Assembly (NCBI RefSeq): GCF_001298525.1
Contig: NZ_CP012678.1
Span: forward strand, 2,480,001 to 2,544,000
Direction: 5' to 3'
Source: Psychrobacter urativorans
GTDB taxonomy: Bacteria > Pseudomonadota > Gammaproteobacteria > Pseudomonadales > Moraxellaceae
Length of the DNA stretch: 64,000 nt
Part shown: piece after piece, positions 27,286 through 36,583 of the stretch
How positions within the stretch are numbered: the first letter of the stretch is position 1
How the letters are laid out: each line of letters begins with the position of its first letter
The notes under the pieces: model-generated
What the model saw: the letters and a program-made list of their open reading frames with translations, nothing else
Databases searched by the model: none
What the model was told of the DNA's origin: nothing
Made by a program: the position numbers and the translations under genes

Positions 27286-28722
27286 GTGAGCAACGCTGAT
27301 ACCTTACGCCAATTACATCAAGACCATTTAAGCCAATATAATAACCAAGAACAACAAGCCATCGAATTGATTGGTTTGTTAAATAAGCTATATAACGAGC
27401 AAGACGTACAAGTAACTTTGTTTGGTGAAACGCTTGATAGCACATCAGTGAGCCGCGTATTGGCGTTGCATCAAAAAGCGGCAATCCGCGAGTCGGGCGC
27501 TGAGCCTATTGCTATTGCCGATACGTTAGATATGGTAAAAGCGATTGCTGCGCATACGAATATTCAATCGGCAAGCATTGATGTCGGTCAGCTCATTGTG
27601 AATAACAGTGACTTAGAAGCGGCATTGCAAGCGGTAAATACCTCTGAGCAAGCACAAAATGGCGCAACTGACGTGGTGTTATACGGCTTTGGTCGTATCG
27701 GTCGTATCTTAACGCGTTTGCTGTTATCAAAAGCATCAAGCGCTAAAGGCTTGCAATTAAAAGCGATTGTTGTACGCCCTGCTAAGGCGGGTGATTTAGC
27801 CAAGCGTGTGTCATTGCTAGAGCGTGATTCTATTCATGGTAGCTTTACAGGCGGCGTGAGTATTGATGACGACAATAACGGAATGATTATTAATGGTCGT
27901 TTTGTGCAAGTTATCTATGCTAACGATCCAAGTGAAATTGACTATACCGCTTACGGTATCGACAATGCATTGGTTATTGACAATACGGGTATCTGGAAAG
28001 ATGAAGACGGTTTAGGTAAGCATTTACACTCTAAAGGTGTGAAAAAAGTGTTATTAACCGCACCTGCTGGTGGCGAGATTAAAAACGTTGTTTACGGTGT
28101 GAATAATAATACTGTTGGTGACGATACGATTGTTAGTGCCGCTAGCTGTACCACCAATGCTATTACGCCTATGCTAAAAGTATTGAACGACGAGTTCGGT
28201 ATCGAAAATGGTCACGTTGAGACCATTCACTCGTTTACCAATGATCAAAACTTGATTGATAATTATCATAAAGCCGATCGCCGTGGTCGTAGTGCCGTGT
28301 TAAATATGGTCATTACCAGCACTGGCGCGGCAAAAGCAGTCGGTAAAGCATTGCCAGAGTTAAGTGGTAAATTGACGGGTAACGCTATTCGTGTACCAAC
28401 GCCAAACGTCAGCTTAGCGATTTTGAACTTAAATCTAAAAACTGCGCCAGCTAGTGCTGATGCTTTAAATGACTTTATGCGTAAAGTATCTAACAGCAAT
28501 CAGTGGCAGTCACAAATTGCTTATACTGACTCAACAGAAGCGGTATCGACTGACTTTGTTGGTGACACGCATGTTGGTGTTGTGGATGCGCAAGCGACTA
28601 TCCTTACCGATAATCATGCCATCGTTTATATTTGGTATGACAATGAAGTGGGCTACAGCACCCAAGTGCTACGTTTAGCCACACAAATGGCAGGCATTAG
28701 CTATACTCAAGTGCCAGCCTAA
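27286..28722 (+). CDS. gap: Glyceraldehyde-3-phosphate dehydrogenase, long form
   Basis: GAPDH interconverts glyceraldehyde-3-phosphate and 1,3-bisphosphoglycerate. The core begins around residue 125 with the Rossmann motif VVLYGFGRIGRILTRLL, has the active-site SAASCTTNAITPML with the catalytic cysteine, HSFTNDQNLIDNYHK and ends WYDNEVGYSTQVLRLA. About 120 extra N-terminal residues (helical, Q/E/L-rich) make it 478 residues, as in the longer GAPDH group of Pseudomonas and relatives, often linked to gluconeogenesis. Start: GTG 27286 has AAGGA eight bases upstream. The ATG at 27277 overlaps that site and is less likely. It lies after a terminator and has no operon partner. Confidence 0.92.
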   Translation: MSNADTLRQLHQDHLSQYNNQEQQAIELIGLLNKLYNEQDVQVTLFGETLDSTSVSRVLALHQKAAIRESGAEPIAIADTLDMVKAIAAHTNIQSASIDVGQLIVNNSDLEAALQAVNTSEQAQNGATDVVLYGFGRIGRILTRLLLSKASSAKGLQLKAIVVRPAKAGDLAKRVSLLERDSIHGSFTGGVSIDDDNNGMIINGRFVQVIYANDPSEIDYTAYGIDNALVIDNTGIWKDEDGLGKHLHSKGVKKVLLTAPAGGEIKNVVYGVNNNTVGDDTIVSAASCTTNAITPMLKVLNDEFGIENGHVETIHSFTNDQNLIDNYHKADRRGRSAVLNMVITSTGAAKAVGKALPELSGKLTGNAIRVPTPNVSLAILNLNLKTAPASADALNDFMRKVSNSNQWQSQIAYTDSTEAVSTDFVGDTHVGVVDAQATILTDNHAIVYIWYDNEVGYSTQVLRLATQMAGISYTQVPA

Positions 28723-28824
28723 TATTTCTAGTATAAAAGAGGGCTATGTTAAACATCGCTATATAAGCATGGTTTGAATACTGTTCTTCAATGTTATACT
28801 AGTCATCATTGATATTAAATACAG

Positions 28825-28853
28825 CACCCGATAGTCTGATTGGTTATCGGGTG
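28825..28853. terminator. Hairpin after gap, weak terminator
   Basis: CACCCGATA and TATCGGGTG pair perfectly around an 11-base loop, about 100 bases after the gap stop. Only a short GTTGT follows, so termination by this hairpin is uncertain. Confidence 0.45.
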
Positions 28854-28885
28854 TTGTCGCCATAGTAATTGCCGATATTGGCTTT

Positions 28886-28922
28886 ATGTAAGGTCGCACT
28901 GTTAAGCAGAGCGTCTTTACAT
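28886..28922 (+). promoter_or_regulatory. Imperfect hairpin in the obg leader
   Basis: ATGTAAGGTCGC and GCGTCTTTACAT pair at 9 of 12 positions around a 13-base loop, 53 bases before the obg start. It could shape the leader RNA. The role is unknown. Confidence 0.35.
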
Positions 28923-28960
28923 ACAGGCAAAATTAGCCCGAGCTGTAACCCAAATTATAA

Positions 28961-30205
<1,245 letters not shown>

Positions 30206-30230
30206 TGTGTACCTTATAAATATGTACCTT

Positions 30231-30271
30231 ATAAAAGAAGATATCTGCTAGTTTGCAGAGTCTTCTTTTAT
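30231..30271. terminator. Hairpin between obg and proB
   Basis: ATAAAAGAAGATATCTGC and GCAGAGTCTTCTTTTAT form a long stem with two mismatches and a 6-base loop, 26 bases after obg. A short T-run lies inside the right arm. It likely ends obg transcripts at least partly, separating them from proB. Confidence 0.7.
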
Positions 30272-30332
30272 AGAGCAGTGGTTTATTTTTAGACTTATTT
30301 TAAAACCTATCCCGCAATATACAGGAGTTTTT

Positions 30333-31505
30333 ATGGCAGGTGACATCGAGCAAACGACCGAAGAAGCAAGGTTTATGACGCAAACCCGCAACTTTGATAT
30401 TAAGCGCGTTATTGTCAAGATTGGCTCATCATTATTAACCAATAATGGGCGTGGGCTGGATCGAACTGCCATTTACGAGTGGGCAAAGCAGATTGCAAAA
30501 CTGCATAATAAGGGTATGGAAGTCATTCTTGTATCGTCAGGTGCGGTGGCTGAAGGCGTGGTACGTATGAACCTTGAGGAACGTCCAAAAAAGCTTGCGG
30601 CTTTACAAGCTTGCGCGTCTATTGGGCAAATGGGTTTAATTGAAACATGGTGGTCAGCCCTGATTCAACATGGAATACAAAGCTCGCAACTGCTATTGAC
30701 CCATGATGATTTATCCAATCGTAGTCGTTATTTAAATACCAGTAGTGCGCTCACGCAATTATTAGAATGGCGTGTGCTGCCAGTTATTAATGAAAATGAT
30801 ACCGTTACAATTGATGAGATTAAGTTTGGTGATAATGACACGTTAGGCGCGATGGCGGCAGCGATGGTCAATGCGGATTTATACATTATTTTAACCGATC
30901 AAGAAGGTGTATTTACCGATAATCCACGTAATAATCCCGATGCCAGAATGATTCGCCAAGAACGTGCGATGGCGGATTATTTATTTGATATTGCTGGTGA
31001 TGGCGGTAAGCTTGGAAGCGGTGGGATGTTAACCAAAATTCGCGCGGGTCGCTTAGCAGCAATGGGCGGCTGCCCGACAGTGATTGTCAGTGGTGCTATT
31101 GATGATGTCATTACCCGTGTGGTATCAGGCGAGGCGGTTGGCACCTTATTAACGACCAATGAGCACGATAAAATCATCGCGCGCAAACAGTGGATAGCCG
31201 CACATTTACGCATGTCAGGAACGCTAATTGTAGATGCAGGTGCTGCCAAAGCGGTCATCGAGCATAACAGAAGCTTGCTGCCTGTTGGGGTGGTGGAAGT
31301 GCGTGGCGACTTCGATGAAGGCGATGTGGTAGAAATTATTCATCAAGATACCGGAGAACGCTTGGCGATTGGACAAGTTAACTTCTCGTCTACCGATGCG
31401 CGCCGTGTGGCTCGTGAACGTACTGAACAGTTTGATAGAATTCTTGGTAATAAAGAAGAGCGTGTGGTGATGGTACACCGTGATAATTTAGCCTTATCGA
31501 TGTAA
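30333..31505 (+). CDS. proB: Glutamate 5-kinase
   Basis: ProB phosphorylates glutamate in the first step of proline synthesis and is feedback inhibited by proline. The 390-residue protein has an amino-acid kinase domain (RVIVKIGSSLLTNNGRGLD; VILVSSGAVAEG; NENDTVTIDEIKFGDNDTLG, the glutamate-binding loop; GSGGMLTKIRAGRLAAMGG) and a C-terminal PUA domain (about 285-375), as in full-length bacterial ProB. ATG 30333 has AGGAG seven bases upstream. proA, its usual partner, is not next to it. Confidence 0.96.
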   Translation: MAGDIEQTTEEARFMTQTRNFDIKRVIVKIGSSLLTNNGRGLDRTAIYEWAKQIAKLHNKGMEVILVSSGAVAEGVVRMNLEERPKKLAALQACASIGQMGLIETWWSALIQHGIQSSQLLLTHDDLSNRSRYLNTSSALTQLLEWRVLPVINENDTVTIDEIKFGDNDTLGAMAAAMVNADLYIILTDQEGVFTDNPRNNPDARMIRQERAMADYLFDIAGDGGKLGSGGMLTKIRAGRLAAMGGCPTVIVSGAIDDVITRVVSGEAVGTLLTTNEHDKIIARKQWIAAHLRMSGTLIVDAGAAKAVIEHNRSLLPVGVVEVRGDFDEGDVVEIIHQDTGERLAIGQVNFSSTDARRVARERTEQFDRILGNKEERVVMVHRDNLALSM

Positions 31506-31540
31506 GCTTCTATTTTTCTGTTAATAAGTTTATTGATTGG

Positions 31541-31567
31541 TTTACAGATATGTTTTTACAGATATGT
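31541..31567. repeat. Short direct repeat after proB
   Basis: TTTACAGATATGT occurs twice with a 14-base period. It lies in the proB-hemE gap. No function is evident. Confidence 0.7.
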
Positions 31568-31766
31568 TTTTATTGATAGGTGCTTATCGCTCTAGTAAAC
31601 GGGTGGTTTAATTTTAAGAGATACATAGCAGGGCTATGAAACGCCATGATTGTTAGATAAGCTTTATCGACTCATTTTTTAATAAACTTGATTTATCCGT
31701 TTTTTTTAATTAATCCTCTATTAACATTGACAATAATACCTATTGTTCTACTTTGGAGATTGGTAC

Positions 31767-32903
31767 ATGAGCCTCTCAGACAATAATAATTCCACGAATC
31801 AAAAATTCCCTACTTTGAAAAATGATAGATTACTGCGTGCGTTGCGTTTTGAGCCAGTAGACACCACTCCTGTATGGATGATGCGTCAAGCAGGACGTTA
31901 TTTACCAGAGTATAAAGCGACCCGTGCTGAAGCGGGTGACTTTATGAGTCTGTGTAAAGATACCGCTCGCGCCACCGAGGTGACTTTACAGCCGCTACGT
32001 CGCTTTGATTTGGATGCGTCCATTTTATTCAGTGATATTTTGACCATTCCTGATGCGATGGGATTGGGCTTGTATTTTGAGGCGGGCGAAGGTCCTAAAT
32101 TTAAATACCCTATTCGTCAGCAGTCAGATCTAGAACGATTACCAACGCTTGATGTTAATGATTCGCTAGATTATGTGATGCGAGCAGTCACCAGTATCCG
32201 TCACGCATTGAATGGTCAAGTGCCGCTATTTGGGTTTTCAGGTAGTCCTTGGACGCTAGCAACTTATATGATTGAAGGTGGTAGCTCAAAAGATTATCGC
32301 TATACAAAAGGTATGCTTTATAGTAAACCTGAGTTTTTACATCAACTGCTCGATAAGCTTGTGATTGCCGTCATTGATTATCTTGATGCACAAGTCATCG
32401 CTGGTGCACAAGCACTACAGATATTTGACAGTTGGGGCGGGGCACTTGGTCATCGTCAATTTGTTGAATTTTCCCATGCGTATAATAAGCGTATCGTTGC
32501 AGAACTAAAAATGCGTCATCCTAATATTCCAGTTATTTTATTTACCAAAGGCGGTGGTCTTTGGTTGGATATTCAAGCAGACAGCGAAGCGGATGCGTTG
32601 GGGCTAGACTGGACGATGCCTTTAGACCGTGCGCGTCAAGTATTAACCGAAAGTCAGCGTCAATTTACCAAGCAGCATAAAACGCTGCAACGTAGCAAGG
32701 CGATTCAAGGTAACTTAGACCCTGCAACGCTTTATGGTTCACCAGAAACCATTCGTTCTGAAGTGAAATTCATGCTCGACAGTGCGTATGCGTGTGGTGA
32801 AAAGACAGGCTATGTGGCAAACTTAGGTCATGGTATTACACAATGGGTTGACCCTGAGCGTGCTAAAGTATTTATCGATGCGGTACATGAGTACCAAATT
32901 TAA
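31767..32903 (+). CDS. hemE: Uroporphyrinogen decarboxylase
   Basis: HemE removes four carboxyl groups from uroporphyrinogen III in haem synthesis. The 378-residue protein has the N-terminal signature [19 protein letters not shown], the [22 protein letters not shown] block, and [22 protein letters not shown]. The C-terminal [15 protein letters not shown] is typical. The frame is open from TTG 31743, but ATG 31767 has GGAG eight bases upstream and is preferred. It stands alone among the haem genes in the window. Confidence 0.97.
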   Translation: MSLSDNNNSTNQKFPTLKNDRLLRALRFEPVDTTPVWMMRQAGRYLPEYKATRAEAGDFMSLCKDTARATEVTLQPLRRFDLDASILFSDILTIPDAMGLGLYFEAGEGPKFKYPIRQQSDLERLPTLDVNDSLDYVMRAVTSIRHALNGQVPLFGFSGSPWTLATYMIEGGSSKDYRYTKGMLYSKPEFLHQLLDKLVIAVIDYLDAQVIAGAQALQIFDSWGGALGHRQFVEFSHAYNKRIVAELKMRHPNIPVILFTKGGGLWLDIQADSEADALGLDWTMPLDRARQVLTESQRQFTKQHKTLQRSKAIQGNLDPATLYGSPETIRSEVKFMLDSAYACGEKTGYVANLGHGITQWVDPERAKVFIDAVHEYQI

Positions 32904-33002
32904 TAGCTACGATTATCTTCAATAGATGAGCGGTCTAATCAAATTTTTTGAGTTATTTTTGAGCCGTTATAGTTAATATTTTTTTCATAAAAAGGACATC
33001 TT

Positions 33003-34070
33003 ATGATTTCAGCAGCCATCGTCGGTGGAACAGGGTACACCGGTATCGAGCTTATTCGCTTATTGTCTGCCCATCCTGAGGTGTCCATTGATTTATTAAC
33101 GTCGCGTAGTGAAGCGGGTACGCGTGCGGATGAAATATTTCCAAGCTTACGCGGTATTTCTGATTTGGTTTTTAGCGACTTAGGCAATGAGACCTTGTCT
33201 ACACTACAACAATGTGACGTGGTGTTTTTTGCCACGCCACATGGCGTAGCGATGAAGCAAGCTGAAGCCTTGACCCAAGCTGGCGTTAAAGTGATTGATT
33301 TGGCAGCAGATTTTCGTTTACAGTCGCTAGCAGATTTTGAACATTGGTATCAACAGCCGCATGCTTGTCCTGATTTATTGAAAACAGCTGTATATGGTTT
33401 GCCAGAGCTCAACCGTGACAAACTTGCTAATGCTTTGATTGTTGGTAATCCTGGTTGCTATCCGACTACCGCTATTTTAGGTTTAAAACCAATTATAGAA
33501 GCCCAAAATCAGCAAGCGAACCGTTTAATTGAAGCACGAATCGTGATTGATGCTAAATCTGGCGTATCAGGCGCAGGTCGTCAAGCAAGTATCGCGCTTA
33601 ATTACGCTGAAACCACTGATAACTTTAAGGCTTATGGCGTGACCGGACATCGCCATTTACCAGAGATTGAACAAGGCATTGCGCAATTATTAAATAGCCA
33701 ATTTACTCATCGTGTGCGCTTTTTACCACATTTAGTACCCATGATCCGTGGTATGTTTAGCTCTATTCATTTGGAGCTTACGGACGCTGGGCAAGGTGTG
33801 GACTGGCAGCAAGTATTTGAGAACAGCTACGCCTCAGAAGCGTTTATTGACGTGATGCCACGTGGTATGTATCCAGATACTCGTAGTGTACGTGCTAGCA
33901 ACCGTTTGCGTATTGCTGTGCATCAAGACAACGAGCGCGCTGAATTGACCATATTAGTGGTACAAGATAATTTAGTCAAAGGTGCAGCAGGACAGGCGGT
34001 GCAAAATATGAACGTCATGTTTGGGCTTAATGAAACGCTAGGTTTAAACGCTGCGCCCATTGTTCCTTAA
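33003..34070 (+). CDS. argC: N-acetyl-gamma-glutamyl-phosphate reductase
   Basis: ArgC reduces N-acetylglutamyl phosphate to the semialdehyde in arginine synthesis, with NADPH. The 355-residue type 1 protein begins MISAAIVGGTGYTGIELIRL with the nucleotide-binding GGTGYTG. VFFATPHGVAM and the active site VGNPGCYPTTAILGL contain the catalytic cysteine. GHRHLPEIEQ and HLVPMIRGMFSSI follow. The ATG has AAGGA seven bases upstream. No other arg gene is beside it. Confidence 0.97.
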   Translation: MISAAIVGGTGYTGIELIRLLSAHPEVSIDLLTSRSEAGTRADEIFPSLRGISDLVFSDLGNETLSTLQQCDVVFFATPHGVAMKQAEALTQAGVKVIDLAADFRLQSLADFEHWYQQPHACPDLLKTAVYGLPELNRDKLANALIVGNPGCYPTTAILGLKPIIEAQNQQANRLIEARIVIDAKSGVSGAGRQASIALNYAETTDNFKAYGVTGHRHLPEIEQGIAQLLNSQFTHRVRFLPHLVPMIRGMFSSIHLELTDAGQGVDWQQVFENSYASEAFIDVMPRGMYPDTRSVRASNRLRIAVHQDNERAELTILVVQDNLVKGAAGQAVQNMNVMFGLNETLGLNAAPIVP

Positions 34071-34320
34071 ATGCTAAGTAAGATTATAATCACACGAATA
34101 TCGTCATGAACAATACCAAATGAACACATTGCCATGAGCGATATTCAGTAAATTAATAATGTCCAACAAATAACGTTTAATCGAGTATTTAATATAGAGT
34201 CTAGTAGCGCCGTATCACAGAATCTTTACTGTGAAGTCAGCATGCTTACAGCGCTGTGCTAGGTATTGACTCTAAATTCCGTTATAATATCTCGTTTTCC
34301 TGTTAAGAGATACTGTCTAA

Positions 34321-35274
34321 ATGCGTGTTAAGACTGCCCCCCGCTTGCCCTTGCAGCCAGCACGATTGTCGTGTCACGCGCTTGCCTCTGAGTCCATTGA
34401 ATCATCTCAACAACGATTGCCGTTGAGCATCAATCGGTCGTTCCGTGTTATAAGTACTGCAGGTATTGGCAACAATCAACGGGGTGCAGGAACATGGTTG
34501 CTGGCATTGTTTGTAGTCGCCGTTCTCGTAACAGCAGTCGTCGCGTTACTACTGGGTCATAAGCTTGGCTACCAACGCGGTTACTATTCGCTGCAAAATG
34601 AAACCAAGCAATCGGCTGTCAGTATCGAACAGAGCAGTAAAGAGCTAAAAGATTTAAAAATTAAGCATAAAATTCTTACCAATCAAGTCGCGACAGCCAA
34701 ACAAGAGCTGTTAATTAGTCTAACCAACTTAGATGAGCTGCGTCAGACACAGCAGGCCTTAAAAGTAGAAAGTAAGCAAATTTCTCAGCTTAATGATTTA
34801 TATGCCAAACTGATTACTAAACAAGGTGGTATGCCGTTACAGATTTTGGGTGCTAAAATAGACCCGTTACCTGAGAATGCATTTGAGTTCGGCTTTGATG
34901 TGGGTATGCTCAGTGAAGACGGTCAAGCCAAAAATCTAGCAGTCACTTTGACCTTACAAGATAAAGATAACTTTATTGAAGTGCCTTTAGAACCTGCAAA
35001 TTATGCGATTGAAGGGATTGTACGTATTCGTGGTCGTTTTGTGATGCCAGCAGGCTTTAAACCGTTACAAGTTAAGCTTAATTTAGAAGCCGGTGATCAA
35101 AAAGTAGAACAATTATATGATTGGAATCTTGGCGATATGGTAGACAGTATGCCGCTGTCGCTTTTGGACTTACCAGAAGTGGATCAAAGCCCAATTGCCA
35201 GTAATAACCCAGTCATTACGAAGAAAGCGAGTGCCAACCCTAAAACCGATAGTAAGGCAGGTAGTGAAAAATAG
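34321..35274 (+). CDS. DUF6776-like membrane protein with coiled coil
   Basis: The 317-residue protein of unknown function has a charged N-terminal tail, one membrane helix (WLLALFVVAVLVTAVVALLL, about residues 60-79), then GHKLGYQRGYYSLQNE and a coiled coil to about residue 165. A beta-rich domain follows (PLQILGAKIDPLPENAFEFG ... VRIRGRFVMPAGFKPLQVKL) and a S/K-rich tail. This layout matches the DUF6776 family of gammaproteobacterial envelope proteins. The topology predicts a cytoplasmic N-terminus and a periplasmic coil and C-terminus. No RBS is seen at ATG 34321. A TATAAT at 34283 is nearby, but the TTGACT upstream of it is too close for a normal spacer. Confidence 0.75.
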   Translation: MRVKTAPRLPLQPARLSCHALASESIESSQQRLPLSINRSFRVISTAGIGNNQRGAGTWLLALFVVAVLVTAVVALLLGHKLGYQRGYYSLQNETKQSAVSIEQSSKELKDLKIKHKILTNQVATAKQELLISLTNLDELRQTQQALKVESKQISQLNDLYAKLITKQGGMPLQILGAKIDPLPENAFEFGFDVGMLSEDGQAKNLAVTLTLQDKDNFIEVPLEPANYAIEGIVRIRGRFVMPAGFKPLQVKLNLEAGDQKVEQLYDWNLGDMVDSMPLSLLDLPEVDQSPIASNNPVITKKASANPKTDSKAGSEK

Positions 35275-35312
35275 TATGCCAGCTATTTTAATACTTATCT
35301 AAACCAGTTATC

Positions 35313-35342
35313 TATAAAAAGAGTCATCACGCTCTTTTTATA
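35313..35342 (+). terminator. Intrinsic terminator after the DUF6776-like gene
   Basis: ATAAAAAGAG and CTCTTTTTAT pair perfectly around a short loop, 38 bases past the stop and before clpS. Confidence 0.85.
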
Positions 35343-35389
35343 TGAATTTACCAAACCTTTTTTACATACCTTGTTGAATACTGATTGCT

Positions 35390-35800
35390 ATGATAAAAAA
35401 TACATTAATTGATAGGCATTCGATGATTGATGATTGGCATTTTCCAGCGTTGCCATTCGGTCATCGTGCGCAGGTTCATAATCCTGAAAGCGAGACCACT
35501 CCACACACTGATTTACTGGTTGCCGAGCCTGAAATCGCCAAGCCCCCAATGTATGCGGTGGTTATGTATAATGATAACTACACACCGATGGAGTTTGTGG
35601 TTTATATACTGCAATCGGAGTTTCGCCACAATGTCGATACCGCGATCGAAATTATGATGACGATTCATAATAGTAGTAAAGGAATCGCTGGTATTTATCC
35701 CAAGGATATTGCTGAAACTAAAGCTAAAAAAGTCAATAGTTTGGCGCATCGTGAAGGCTATCCTTTATTAACTCAAATCGAACCGCATCAGGGCGAATAA
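35390..35800 (+). CDS. clpS: ATP-dependent Clp protease adaptor ClpS
   Basis: ClpS hands N-degron substrates to ClpAP. The conserved core is PPMYAVVMYNDNYTPMEFVVYIL, with MTIHNSSKGIAGIYPKDIAETKA and the C-terminal REGYPLLTQIEP. The 136-residue reading starts at ATG 35390. ATG 35423 has TAGG about seven bases upstream and would give 125 residues, so the start is undecided. The flexible N-terminal segment (H/E/T/P-rich) is as expected. clpA follows, but 783 bases away with a hairpin between, so the two may be transcribed separately, unlike E. coli where the gap is short. Confidence 0.93.
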   Translation: MIKNTLIDRHSMIDDWHFPALPFGHRAQVHNPESETTPHTDLLVAEPEIAKPPMYAVVMYNDNYTPMEFVVYILQSEFRHNVDTAIEIMMTIHNSSKGIAGIYPKDIAETKAKKVNSLAHREGYPLLTQIEPHQGE

Positions 35801-35904
35801 AGCATGGCGAATAAGGTAAATGACCTTTGTCTTATTCTGGCTTTTCGCTCCATCGTTTTATTCTAGTTTTTTGCTCCATAGTGGTTTAAAAAAATTGCTA
35901 TGTC

Positions 35905-35952
35905 AGCATGATTAAATGAGACGTCATTCTTTATGACTCACGTAATCATGCT
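35905..35952 (+). terminator. Hairpin after clpS, likely terminator
   Basis: The arms AGCATGATTA..TGAG..TCAT and their complement (35933-35952) form a stem of about 20 pairs with two mismatches and a small bulge. The flank continues AATCTATTTTCTTATTTT, which is T-rich. It probably ends clpS transcripts. Confidence 0.6.
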
Positions 35953-36045
35953 AATCTATTTTCTTATTTTATCTCACTGTTTATTTCGCTGTAAAATTTT
36001 CTTAAAATCCCCGCTATTTCTCTCCTGTCATCAACTTTGATGCCC

Positions 36046-36074
36046 TTGATTTTTGCCATGATTAGCCTTATATA
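36046..36074 (+). promoter_or_regulatory. Sigma70-like promoter in the clpS-clpA gap
   Basis: TTGATT and TATATA are separated by exactly 17 bases. Transcription would start about 500 bases before clpA. It could drive clpA with a long leader or an independent RNA. Confidence 0.4.
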
Positions 36075-36583
36075 GGTTTAATCGTCAGTGATTATCTGTT
36101 TTGTCTTAAGATTTATTAGCATTCTCTTATATCTTCTTTTCACAACTCTTTATTTTCTATACTCATTATACTTTTGATGTTTTCTGCCTGAGTCAGGCAA
36201 GCTTAGGGCTTATTGTCAGCTATTTATTATGGTCAGTCTGTTCATTGAGCGTATGCTAAATTAGCAACTTAATTAGCTGGTCTGATGGGTATGGTATGTT
36301 GCTGATATAAGCTTTGATACATTTTAGTACGTGTTAATAGATTGACTATCTTGCTTTATCATGTTGATATGAATATAGGCAGTCGTTAATGATTTTGATA
36401 AATACTGATACCAATATCATCGCAATTTTTGAGCAGCATTTTTAGAGGTTAATGAGTAATTGAATAATAATGCTAAGAACCAACTATTACCCTTGAACAG
36501 TCCAGTTGCCGCCCTGATTTAGTAACCATGTGATTCACAAAACTATCAAATTATAAAGATAGGTATAACCGTAGGAATTCCTT

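Larger units (their letters stand above)
35801..36583. other. Long clpS-clpA intergenic region
   Basis: 783 bases without a credible protein gene. It has a near-duplicate pair of 24-base segments at 35832-35855 and 35858-35881 (19 of 24 identical), the long hairpin at 35905-35952, a promoter-like pair at 36046-36074, and the palindrome TGCCTGAGTCAGGCA at 36185-36199. The size and structure leave room for a small RNA or a long regulated clpA leader. Confidence 0.5.

Noticed and set aside
34266..34288. Promoter TTGACT ... TATAAT before the DUF6776-like gene
   Set aside because: The spacer is only 11 bases, too short for sigma70. The TATAAT alone may be real.
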